The translations under genes were made by a program, and so were the position numbers. Below, in pieces: positions 36,575 through 47,150 of a DNA stretch of 64,000 bases; positions within the stretch are counted from its first letter, which is position 1, and every line of letters begins with the position of its first letter. This stretch comes from Schistocerca nitens (taxonomy: Eukaryota > Arthropoda > Insecta > Orthoptera > Acrididae). The stretch lies in assembly GCF_023898315.1 (NCBI RefSeq), contig NC_064614.1:1057046432-1057110431 (forward strand), read 5' to 3'. The notes below the pieces were generated by a model, which did not search any database, was not told the DNA's origin, and saw only the letters and a list, made by a program, of their open reading frames with translations.

Positions 36575-36965
36575 CGACGTGAATCTTCGGTTTGATTCCC
36601 GTTACAAACAAAATGAGTTTTAAAGCGGAATTTTCCGTGCCCATTCCATAGAGCGACTCCAAATTTGTCCACAGTGATATTCTTTTTATCGATCTGTATT
36701 AGTAGGGAGAGTAAAAGACGAAGGATAGCCAGTACTGCAGCAGCCACAAATCAGCGCTCCTGCATGAAGGTAGCAGTCAGCCCGGGCGAGGGCCATGCTG
36801 TCGCTCCTGCGCTACTTCTTGTTTTACAGTCGCTATTAATACGTATCGAAAAAACGAATATCGCATCAGACTAATTTGGGACCACTCCATCTAATGGACA
36901 CGGAAAATTCCGCTTTAAAAATAACTTCGTTTTTAACGGGATACAAACCGAGGGTTTCCGACGAT
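36575..36965. repeat. divergent foldback (MITE-like) element
   Basis: Two arms, about 36,575-36,735 and 36,795-36,965, match as inverted repeats at roughly three-quarters identity. Anchors are 'ttttaaagcggaattttccgtg' on the left and its complement 'cacggaaaattccgctttaaaa' on the right. The central spacer is GC-rich. No target duplication was identified. Confidence 0.6.
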
Positions 36966-37693
36966 ACTGGGTGTTGCATGAGAAGTTATGAGCAGTATTT
37001 GTTTGGTGTGACTCCAGTTACACGTCACAAATTTCTGCCGAAACACCAGAGAAAATGCGCCTGATGACTCTTAGGAAACACACTATACATTCATTTCTGA
37101 AAATATCGTTGGTTCAGAAACGACGAACAAACAAAAAAGTCGTCTCTTTATTTACCGACACCAGTGCTTGCACACTTCATCACTGTCAAAGAGAACTGCT
37201 GGAAGATGTTCTGCTCTGCAGTTCACCTTGTTCTTTATTTTTTTGTTAGTTTCACACAATGCTGACAAACTGCTCTTCGCCGCACCAGACAGCGCAGATT
37301 GAAACAGGAAGTAAGTAAATAAAAACTTGTGGTCCAGATAGTGTTTCTGTATTTATTACAACAAATGGATCTCTGTTCCCGAGACATGGCGTCAATTATG
37401 AACTTTAGAAAGAAGTTGAATATGCAGCCACAAATTTTTTAACATTAGAGCAATAATATTAAATATGTAACAGACGGCAAGGCAAATTTTAGATCTACCC
37501 TGAAATCATTTGTATTGGACAAGAATTTCTCTTCCTTAGATGATTATTTGATTAGCCATTGGTAGCACGTGTTAGGTAGTAGAAAATTGTTGACTTCATC
37601 GTTAAATTGATACCCCGGATCTGACAAGTGAGAAACTAGTAAGTATATTACTTTTCAATACATTATGGGAGAGGCAGTGATCAATGTCTTACA
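36966..37693. other. no gene recognised
   Basis: Short frames only. Confidence 0.5.
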
Positions 37694-37905
37694 AATATTT
37701 ACTATTAAAAACAGTCTTGATCACGATTTATTTATCAAGGTGACCGGTTTCGACCACTACTGTGGTCATCTTCAGTTTATTTTTTTTTTATTCTCCAACA
37801 GAAAGAGGTTCCTACTCAATAGTCTGAAGATGACCACAGTTGTGGTCGAAACCGGTCACCTTCATAAATAAATCGTGATCAAGACTGTTTTTAATAGTAA
37901 ATATT
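37694..37905. repeat. foldback MITE with ~80-bp arms
   Basis: Near-perfect inverted arms run inward from both ends (aaatatttactattaaaaac and its complement), each including 'gaccggtttcgaccac'. The 45-bp loop is T/A-rich. I recall sequences with the GGTGACCGGTTTCGACC core as widespread in insects. Non-coding. Confidence 0.88.
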
Positions 37906-38705
37906 AGTAAGTATATATTTATTCACTTTAAGCCACTCTGCTGTTTAGTGGTGGTGTGCACACAACAACATGCTCTGCTTATGTACCGGGGCTCATACCT
38001 CGGGCTCTATTGATGACAGAAGGGTAGGGTCGAGTGTTTCGGGCAACTGGCGACTATTTGTACACCAAACAGAAGGATTTTTTACTGTATCCATCCTACA
38101 ATACAGGATAGAAGTTAGAATATTAGACACTTCCTCGAACATAGGAAAATGGAGCAATTCGGCTGGTTATTTTCGTATTAAATGCGGTCTACGATGCACT
38201 GTAAGTGATTAATGGAGGCATCATTTCGTTCGCGGGAGTTTCCTGTGAAAACCAGGAAAACATGGTTTTTGGGTACCAAAACCGAGCCGCGGATTCCAAT
38301 ATGAAATGAACAGTAAAATGGCTGCAATTTTTACTGTCTATTCCTGTGATCCCCATTTCTAACGATCTTGGAAATGTTCATGATATCTTCATCCGTTTCC
38401 GAAATACACAGGTTCGAAGTTACCCTACTTGTACACATTAAATCCGGTATCAGGCGAAAACGTTGGTTATTAAATGACTTAGCACGGACAAATAAGCTGT
38501 ATTAAATGTCTACATTATCATTAGAAGGCGTCTGGGAATCCCATGTTGTTGTGCTGAACCACATGAAAAATTTTTACGCACATAAAGTCCGATCTAAGGT
38601 GTAAAATAAAGTACCTTTGCATTACGTCAATTCCACATACGTAAATTATCAAAATTTTCCCGACATATGAAGTACTTTTCGTATGTGTGACCTGCCTGCT
38701 GTCAC
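37906..38705. other. no gene recognised
   Basis: No coding or repeat signal beyond short frames. Confidence 0.5.
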
Positions 38706-39748
38706 AAAAATTAACTGCAGGGCTTTCATGTTTGCAGTAGTAGCACACAAGGAAATATTATGTCTTGGAAGCGTATATTTCATTTCCTATTCTCATAACG
38801 CCGTTGTTTTAGTATGAAGTGAGAAAATAAAACACGAAAAACTAAAGCTCCTGAGAAGCATATAAGTCATTTTCTCTTCTCATATCACAACATTTGTTTT
38901 AGTGTAAAATAAAAAAAATAAACAGTTTAGGGTTGTGAAGCATAATATGACACCAGATTCTTATCGTAGACGCTATCGGAAACGCAAAAAGCAAGGAGCT
39001 GTCCATTCTTTTGTTCAACAGCCTGTTTCCTTTGATGGATTACTCCCGCTAGAAGATTCTTATTTAAGGACGTGTGGGCATCAAGTTCTTCAGCAGAAGA
39101 AGCCTTATGTTATTGTGCTAATTACGGTATGGAAAAAATGCAATAAAGACGAGTTCCCCTAGAGCAGTGAGGATATTTGCACATGTCTATATTCGGCAGT
39201 GACTGCCAGCTGCCACAACACTTCCCAGAATCCATGCGGCAGGCAACACAAGTGTGCATGCACTTCATACTTCATTCAGTGAGACGTCAGGAGATGGATG
39301 GAAACGTCAAATTAACGTCGCTTTCCGAGTCGTATTCAACCCAGAATGAGGTGCTATTAAGGCACTTGAGCTTTCTAGCAATTACACTTCTATAATTCCC
39401 ATATGAGTATTCCGATAGTCCAAAGAATCCGTTAGTGTGAAACCATCGGGAACTGCATTAATATCAAAATGCAAGAACTTGAGACAATACGCGGACTCTT
39501 CTCTTCGCTGGGTGACCTATTACTGTTATTTACGATTCTCTCCGTCCTAGGCGTAATGCAAAAGGAACTTCAGAGACGCTTCCCGCTATTCTTGACAAAC
39601 ATCAGCAACTATTTGACTAAATATGACATGGGTTAGCGCCGGCACAAGGCAATGACTAAGGATTGGATGACGTTGAAGTCCCGTTACATTGATGGCAAGA
39701 CAAATGTTCGGGAATCAACCCTGTTGCCTCAAAAAACAACTGCATCTT
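38706..39748 (+). repeat. left arm of a ~1-kb inverted duplication
   Basis: This block reappears in reverse complement at 42,650-44,155, which is longer because a SINE and other sequence lie inside it. Identity is high across the arm. Outer edges end at 'acaaaaattaactgcag' on the left and its complement on the right. No target duplication is visible, so a simple transposon interpretation is not supported. Confidence 0.85.
38935..39162 (+). other. small repeated ORF of unknown function
   Basis: A 75-codon frame starting KHNMTPDSYRRRYRKRKKQG, with a basic N-terminus (RRRYRKRKK, nuclear-localisation-like). It recurs in the other arm at 43,698-43,925 with one amino-acid change (LLPLEDS versus LLPLGDS). 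I do not recognise the family. It may be a conserved piece of an unknown mobile element or just part of the duplicated block. Confidence 0.35.
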
Positions 39749-39751
39749 AAA

Positions 39752-39905
39752 TATCGAAGGACGACGTCCACACTGTCACAGCGCGTTGAAATACAGCAAC
39801 GACGGCAGATGTAAATTTGTGACCGACTGGGCTTTGAACTTGGACTTCCTGCTTACTAGACAGACGTGCTGACTACTGCAGTATTACTTTTTTTTTAAAG
39901 TTTGA
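39752..39905 (-). repeat. possible tRNA-derived SINE fragment
   Basis: The plus strand shows 'accgactgggctttgaacttgg', a degenerate complement of a tRNA-like B-box region, followed by 'cttcctgcttactagacaga' and a T-run. It is degenerate and no target duplication was found. Confidence 0.3.
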
Positions 39906-40690
39906 GAAGACTTTCAGCACCAGGTAGGCGGAGGCAAAGAGGGCAGGGGTCGAAGATCCGAGGCCTGGCCACAATGCCTCCCCCATACCTGTCACTGAGC
40001 AGCTGCATTGTTCCCATGTATTCCATGTTTGCACCCGTATATTCCTTTAAATTGTAGAACAAAATTGAAGTAGTAATTAAGGTAAAATAAATTACAGATT
40101 GCCGCCTCCAATGGCGTGCATTCCTTGTAGAACATAACTTATAACAGTGAAAAGGGTGACGGAAAGATACACAACAAACATACATTCAGAAATATATTCA
40201 AAATTTAAGTTATTGTGCACTGGATGCATATGAGGTCTGTAAGGAAGCCATATGTTTTTCAACAAATGAAAACAATTTCGGAGCCGGAGGGGTTTTGCCA
40301 AATTACATCAGTTCTGATTTTAGAACCAACGTAAAAGAATATTCCAGGAATTAAAAAAAGTGAAAGAATAGTATTATGCTTCTAATCAATAAAACTGTCC
40401 ACCTCTCTGTAGTCCACATAAAGCAATACATAAAAAATTTGGAAACCATTCCTTATATTTGTTATTGTTCTTCAGCTTAAAATGTTCTTCTGTAATACAG
40501 AACATGTACTCTTCTAAGTATTGTTTGTTACGACGTAAAACACAAACTGTCCAGTCGGGTTGTAAAGTTTCAGTTATCGGTATTTGACTTTCTGAGGTTC
40601 TGTTGATAGTGCTAATTTCTTCCTAGTCCAGTTCCAAATTCTGATTCTATTTTCACATAAGAATATGTGCTCTACAGTTTCTACAAGCCG

Positions 40691-40890
40691 CCGGCCGGAG
40701 TGGCCGTGCGGTTCTAGGCGCTACAGTCCTGAGCCGAGCGACCGCTACGGTCGCAGGTTCGAATCCTGCCTCGGGCATGGATGTGTGTGATGTATTTAGG
40801 TTAGTTAGGTTTAATTAGTTCTAAGTTCTAGGCGACTGATGACCTCAAAAGTTAAGTCGCATAGTGCTCAGAGCCATTTGAACCATTTTT
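40691..40890 (+). repeat. SINE, main family, full length
   Basis: Contains the full tRNA-like head and 3' module. It is flanked by CTACAAGCCG at 40,681-40,690 and 40,891-40,900. Confidence 0.93.
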
Positions 40891-41425
40891 CTACAAGCCG
40901 ACATTTGTCGCAGTATGGAGATGGTCTCAATTTGATTTTCCATAATCGTTCCGCTGTGCGTATGGTTTCGTTTACAACGTCGCACTATACGGCACTGACT
41001 GTAGTTGGTAGAATTTTATTGTTGATATTTTTCCAGACGTTCGTCCAGTTTTTTGTAGGTCAATTTATCGGAATTGGTTTGTGAAGCGATGTCTGGTAAT
41101 ATAATCATAGGCGGTTCTAGTGTTGGTTTTTGCTGGTGGAAGTCTTATGCAGCTCCAATCGTCATAGTACTTTCGGACGTAATCTAGGCTGGCGTGCTAC
41201 ATTAACAGGAGCGTTCCTATCCCCAGGATCTAACGAGAGGAACAGAAGTTTCGTGATGCCTGTCTTAGTGACATGTATTAGTTTAAAAGCACGTCTTTAA
41301 TTCCAAGTCCTCCGTTTTGCCTCCGCAAAGTCGCCATGTGGAAGGATACTTTGAAGATATTTTGCTTCCACACATACCAAGAGGCTACAGCTAATATTTT
41401 ATGTGCAGTGACCTGCAGTATCGGT

Positions 41426-41585
41426 TCAAATGGTTCAAATGGCTCTGAGCACTATGGGACTTAACATCTGTGGTCATCAGTCCCCTAGAACTTAGAACTA
41501 CTTAAACCTAACTAACCTAATGACATCACACACATCCATGCCCGAGGCAGGATTCGAACCTGCGACCGTAGCAGTCGCGCGGTTC
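41426..41585 (-). repeat. SINE, main family, 5'-truncated
   Basis: Lacks the first part of the tRNA-like head. It is flanked by the perfect 11-bp duplication GCAGTATCGGT at 41,415-41,425 and 41,586-41,596. Confidence 0.93.
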
Positions 41586-41868
41586 GCAGTATCGGTAAAA
41601 CTGCTGCGACATGATATATTTTGCTAAGTATGTATGTATTTATAAACTGAACTTTCTGCAGTCGGTCTAACGATCGCATGCCATGGTCCTTCAACAAGGT
41701 TCCGATGACATTAAGTTTCCGCTCCCAATTGTTCGTGGCCATACGCTTGGGATTCGCCCTTAACCACAATCCGAGTTGGAATCTCTCTTCAGTTGCATCT
41801 AAACAGTGTGCATCTATTGCACTATTGTAAGATCCGAGATGCAGTATTTTGGATTTAAAATTTTGTAC

Positions 41869-42020
41869 ATTTGTGGTAAGAACTTATGAGACCATGCTGC
41901 TTAGGTCATCGGTCCCTAAGATTACTCACTACTTAATCTAACTTAAACTAACTTACGCTATGGACAACACACACACCCATGCCGGAGGGAGGACTCGAAC
42001 CTCCGACGGTGGGCACTGTC
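41869..42020 (-). repeat. SINE, divergent subfamily
   Basis: Shares the 'ggaggactcgaacctccg' variant with the copy at 8,569. No clear duplication. Followed by a C-rich stretch (42,113-42,150). Confidence 0.7.
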
Positions 42021-42365
42021 GCGACACAGCAGCCAACCTCTCTGCAGCAACTATCTTCACACGCTCCTCGTCAGACGTGAATCCCCAAATTTGCCGCATA
42101 CCACATGCACGGTACCCCCCGCCCCCGCACCCCCCACCCCCCCTCCCCTACCCAACCATTTTTCCACTCGCTTGCGGCCACACTATTCTCGCGAGGGTTC
42201 GGACGATGTCGTGCGTCTAGCACTGAAAACTTTCGAAGACCCGTCGAGACCTATATAATTATACAGTATGTTTCAGGAGGAATAGTAAATGTTGGAGGAG
42301 GTGGTAGTATAGACAAATTGCAGAAAAAATGCCATATAACACCCTGTATATGGATATATGTGTGG

Positions 42366-42401
42366 TGTCTGTTCTTTCGGAAATGTCCGAAAGGAAAGAC
42401 A
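42366..42401. repeat. palindromic repeat, imperfect copy
   Basis: 'tgtctgttctttcggaaatg' followed by its near-complement. An imperfect version of the palindrome at 42,532-42,569. Confidence 0.8.
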
Positions 42402-42531
42402 TTACGAATGCGAACCTGGTCAGGCACAAATTTTCATCTGACACCGTTGTTCTATTTTAATGCCCTTGACAGCCTGCACATCTGTCCTTCAATCTTTAAT
42501 TGATTAACTAGGCTGTCTATTTCGATTCGTA

Positions 42532-42569
42532 GTGTCTGTTCTTTCGGAAATATCCGAAAGAACAGACAC
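42532..42569. repeat. 38-bp near-perfect palindrome
   Basis: 'gtgtctgttctttcgga' followed after a 4-base centre (aata) by its exact complement. Could form a 17-bp hairpin. A CA-rich microsatellite follows to about 42,592. Confidence 0.9.
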
Positions 42570-42838
42570 ACACCCACACACACGCACACACATTTTTACC
42601 TTAGTGCTATTTGGAAAATTTTTGGCAACTCGGTGATAGTGCCGGACTAGAGCTGCAATTGTTTTTTGAGGCAATAGAGGTGATTCCCGAACATTTGTCT
42701 TGCCATCAATGTAACGGGATTTCAACGGCATCCAACCCTTAGTCATTGCCTTGTGCCGGCGCTAACCCATGTCATATATATGCGAATCAGATTGTAGTTC
42801 GTATTTAGTCAAATAACGAATGGTCAGTATACAAGTAT

Positions 42839-43043
42839 GACGGCCGGGGTGGCCGAGCGGTTTTACACGCTACAGTCTGGAACCGCGCGACCGCTACGGT
42901 CGCAGGTACGAATCCTGTCTGGGGCATGGATGTGTTTGATGTCCTTAGGTTAGTTTGGTTTAAGTAGTTCTAAGTTCTAGGGGACTGATGACCTCAGAAG
43001 TTAAGTCCCATGCTGCTCAGAGCCATTTGAACCATTTTTGAAC
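42839..43043 (+). repeat. SINE, main family, inserted in the right inverted-duplication arm
   Basis: Full-length copy flanked by an 11-bp near-perfect duplication (TATACAAGTAT at 42,828-42,838; TATACGAGTAT at 43,044-43,054). It is absent from the other arm, so it inserted after the duplication. Confidence 0.9.
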
Positions 43044-43697
43044 TATACGAGTATTTACGAACAGTACAAGCAAGCCAAATAAAGAGAAGCGACGACGCCA
43101 CAACACTATCTTTACTTAAGTAGGTAGTCAGCGCTAAATTATTTGCGCCACCATTAACGTTACTGTAAGCAGTTTGACAACATAACATCACCACAACTAC
43201 TGACAACCTAAACCATCATCAACACGCAGTTGTAACTCGCAGTGATTACAAGTTGCTGATGTTTGTCAAGAATAGCGGGAAGCGTCTCTGAATTCCTTTT
43301 TGGATTAAGTCTAGGACGGTGAGAATCCTAAATAACAGTAATAGCTCACCCAGCGAAGAGAAGAGTCCGCGTATTGTCTCAAGTTCTTGCATTTTGATAT
43401 TAATGCAGTTCCCGATGGTTTCACACTAACGGATTCTTTGGGCTATCGGAATACTCATATGGGAATTATAGAAGTGTAATTGCTAGAACGCTCAAGTGCC
43501 TTAATAGCACCTCATTCTGGGTTGAATACGACTCGGAAAGCGACGTTAATTTGACGTTTCCATCCATCTCCTGACGTCTCACTGAATGAAGTATGAAGTG
43601 CATGCACACTTGTGTTGCCTGCGCATGGATTCTGGGAAGTGTTGTGGCAGCTGGCAGTCACTGCCGAATATAGACATGTGCAAATATCCTCATTGCT

Positions 43698-43925
43698 CTA
43701 GGGGAACTCGTCTTTATTGCATTTTTTCCATACCGTAATTAGCACAATAACATAAGGCTTCTTCTGCTGAAGAACTTGATGCCCACACGTCCTTAAATAA
43801 GAATCTCCTAGCGGGAGTAATCCATCAAAGGAAACAGGCTGTTGAACAAAAGAATGGACAGCTCCTTGCTTTTTGCGTTTCCGATAGCGTCTACGATAAG
43901 AATCTGGTGTCATATTATGCTTCAC
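43698..43925 (-). other. small repeated ORF of unknown function, second copy
   Basis: Reverse-oriented twin of the frame at 38,935-39,162, with one amino-acid difference. Function unknown. Confidence 0.35.
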
Positions 43926-44155
43926 AACCCTAAACTGTTTATTTTTTTTTATTTTATACTAAAACAAATGTTGTGATATGAGAAGAGAAAATGACTTATA
44001 TGCTTCTCAGGAGCTTTAGTTTTCGTGTTTTATTTTCTCACTTCATACTAAAACAACGGCGTTATGAGAATAGGAAACGAAATATACGCTTCCAAGACAT
44101 AATATTTCCTTGTGTGCTACTACTGCAAACATGAAAGCCCTGCAGTTAATTTTTG

Positions 44156-45220
44156 TATGTTGGATAAATTTTGATATCACTTCACATTGCTTTGTGAGAA
44201 GGTTCCTATTTTTTTGGGATTCAAATAGAGTGGACACTTCATCACTGGTTACTATTCTGATGACTAATGACAAGATACCCGTAGCAACTGCTCCATGGCA
44301 CCTGTGAGTAGAGTCTCACGTTGGTTACTATAAGAACACGCAGGCAGGGATATCCGCTCACTGCAGTCAGAGCCAAGGTGATTTCTTTCTGTTTAGGGCG
44401 AAGCGTCTGCTGCAGTGTCCACGCTCAGCCAACATAAACAAATCGCGGCGGCATTGGGCACTGATAATCGCTGCACTCGTCGCGAGCCTCGACAACAAGA
44501 GCACTCTGTTTCTGCTAACGATACTATGGAGTTAATACATCTTACTTAACGTAATATCCAGGACGTGGGTTGGGTAAATTTCAGTTTGTAACTTCCCATC
44601 GCATTAAAATACTTTACAGTCATATTTGATGAAATATTTATTGTTGGTTGTCTCTCTAATGTTAATAGTATTGATTCAGATTGTGCGTGAACACGAAAAC
44701 ACACACACACACACAAACAGTCATTGATTCCATTGAGGGTGACAACTACTGTGTGTTGAACAACACATGCACCAGTCAATTCCTCACTTGGCGTCGAGTG
44801 GATGAGATTTTTCAATTAGCTTGCATTGCAAGAATTGTAAGGAGGAGACTGAAAGTAAATGAACTTGTATGCTAAAGAGCTGCGACAAGGCAAAGCTTGA
44901 CCGATTATCAGATAATTGTCCACATGGGTTTTGTGGACGAGTATACTTTTAGTAACCAACCTACCCACGATCATTACGTAAGATTTCTCGAAGGCGTAGG
45001 GGCATTGATTTCATTAATTCGTCGACACTGTAGCGTGATGGTTTACTTCCCACCATACGTTTTCTATATTCGTCCAATGGTCGCTTGCATTTGTAGGTTC
45101 ACATGGCAATGACCTTGTTACCTCTGCCCACTTATTCTCTATTTGCTTGATGTTCGGTGATCGTGGAACAAACGGCAACAGCTTTATCCTCTCTTGGCCC
45201 TGAAACCAACCTCGCAGTTC
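44156..45220. other. no gene recognised
   Basis: Contains a short CA run at about 44,700-44,713. Short frames only. Confidence 0.5.
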
Positions 45221-45231
45221 TCTGCTATAAT

Positions 45232-45432
45232 GCCGGCCGGAGTGGCCTGGGATTCTAGGCGCTACATTCTGGAACCGTGAGGCCGCTACGGTCGCAGGTT
45301 CGAATCCTGCCTCGGGCATGGATGTGTGTGTTGTCCTTAGGTTAGGTAGGTTTAAGTAGTTCTAAGTTCTAGGGGACTGATGACCTTAGAAGTTGAGTCC
45401 CATAGTGCTCAGAGCCACTTGAACCTTTTTTT
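45232..45432 (+). repeat. SINE, main family, full length
   Basis: Flanked by the perfect 11-bp duplication TCTGCTATAAT at 45,221-45,231 and 45,433-45,443. Confidence 0.93.
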
Positions 45433-45443
45433 TCTGCTATAAT

Positions 45444-45880
45444 GGATGGGGCTCTGCTCCTGTAAATAAACTGTTAGCTCATTAGTTTATATATTTATAT
45501 TTAAATAACGTATTTGTAATAAGCACATTGTATTATTATTTGACACAGTGTTTAAGAATTCAGGCCCTGTCATAGAGAAGAGATCTAGATTCAACAGTCC
45601 GATTAAGAATGTAGTTTACCCAGTCTATCATATGATGAGAGTCGTAGTCGGACATCTGCAATAAGACTGACTGGCTGAATCCGATTAGGACGATCTGGTA
45701 ACGACATGAAATTACAGAAACCGGATAAATTGAAAGTCTGTATAGTAGCAATGCTGCGCACATAAATTCCTATGATGGAGTAACCCATATTTATGTGATG
45801 GAAATACTGAATCGAACAATACATATCTATTTCAGTGGTGGGAAGATACACCATATCGGATTTGCTGATGACATAATGAC
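45444..45880. other. no gene recognised
   Basis: Short frames only; an (ATA)n run starts at about 45,880. Confidence 0.5.
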
Positions 45881-45884
45881 AATA

Positions 45885-47150
45885 ATAATAATAATAACAA
45901 TAATAATCCCCTGTGGCGGATAGGGGAAACCCTCCCCAATATGGGTGGTACCGATGAAATCAGATACTTGGGGTGAACCAAATACTAACACAATCCTGAA
46001 CGGCTACTCAATCCGTTGATCCCAAAATCGAGATACATCTGAGAGAATATCACCGCTACTCTCGTCACTCTAGCTCAATGAGCTTGGCTGAAAATATTTG
46101 CTTCCAAAGGCTTCAACACCCTCTGGTTCTGTCCAGTCCCGGAATCACCCGAGCCAAACCAATGAAACACAAACAAACATGAACTGTGCAAGCAAAGTCA
46201 ACTTTACCCCAGGTGGTACACAACCCGCCTGTCGACAGAGGGCAGTTGGATTTTCGGATTCCGGGGAGCCCAGGTTAGCACAGCAGAGATTATCGGAGAT
46301 CTCTGGTAAATTTCCCTACAAGGAGAAAACATGCATTTGAAAACTAAACATCGATATATTGACCCAGATTCGAAAACTAAATAATCTCACATAAGAAATT
46401 GACCGACAAAAAATTCTCATCCTTGCTATTCAAGAACCACGAATAACTGACAATGAAACCTTGCATTACGGAAACCATTGCATCTTCAAGGGCAAAATAG
46501 AACAAAAGGTAGCCAAAGGAGTACCAATCTTCGGTTTTGCATTTCTCGAACACAGATCTAACATCATCTCTGTCAAAGAAATCACACTCATCAACAATCA
46601 TATGGTTCAAATGGCTCTGAGCACTGTGGGACTTAACAGCAGAGGTCATGAGTCCCCTAGAACTTAAAGTTACTTTAACCTAACTAACCTAAGAACATCA
46701 CACACATCCATGCCGAAGGTAGGATTAGAACCATGCGACCGTAGCAGTCGCGCGGTACCGTACTGAAGCACCTAGAACCGCTCTGCCACCGCGGCCGGCC
46801 CATCAACAATCGACTTATGACTATGCTCATTCAGAGCCCCAGTAAAAAATATACACTCATCAATGCACATGCCCCCACCAACATCGAAAATAGGAAAAAC
46901 ACCGAAAATGTTGAAAAATTCTGGAACACACTCGAAAATACTATGACCAAAATTCATCAAGATGACGTGAAAATACTAATGTGAGACTTCAACTCTCTAT
47001 TTCGGACAGAAAAAACCTGTAGAAAAATCATTGGTACAAATTGAACACACCGAAACGCTTACACCAACGGCACATGTCAGACTGACATTTGCCAACAATT
47101 CAACAACAAAAGGATGTCTTCCCACTTTAGGAAAAAAACCAGTTCCCAGG
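45885..47150 (+). pseudogene. LINE 5' remnant with endonuclease domain
   Basis: After an ATA-rich start and a leader, broken plus-strand frames spell an APE-type endonuclease. There is a 'QEPR.TDNE' region near 46,430, a 'YTLINAHAPTNIENRK' region at about 46,850, a 'KFWNTLENTMTK' region at about 46,910, and a decayed 'DFNS' metal-binding site near 46,988. A SINE splits it at 46,600. No reverse transcriptase follows, so only the 5' third is left. The family is a LINE distinct from the RTE and CR1-like copies; clade unknown. Confidence 0.65.
46600..46800 (-). repeat. SINE, main family, in the LINE endonuclease remnant
   Basis: Full-length copy with a perfect 11-bp duplication CATCAACAATC at 46,589-46,599 and 46,801-46,811. 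Confidence 0.93.

Larger units (their letters stand above)
40250..41868 (-). pseudogene. LINE ORF2 C-terminal remnant carrying two SINEs
   Basis: Read on the minus strand after removing the two SINEs, the sequence follows the C-terminal part of a LINE polyprotein. NNWERKLNVIGTLLKDHGMR and INTYILSKIYHVAAVLP (41,590-41,769) are the thumb region after reverse transcriptase. Further on, a cysteine/histidine cluster (HTATNVGL..KTVEHIFLCENR) resembles the terminal zinc knuckle of such proteins. Frames are broken. Clade not determined. Confidence 0.65.
42650..44155 (-). repeat. right arm of the ~1-kb inverted duplication
   Basis: Reverse complement of 38,706-39,748, interrupted at about 42,780-43,235 by extra sequence that includes a SINE. 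Confidence 0.85.

Noticed and set aside
38706-44155. Arms of the inverted duplication as terminal repeats of a DNA transposon
   Set aside because: No target duplication or recognised transposase, and the interior is unrelated LINE and SINE sequence.
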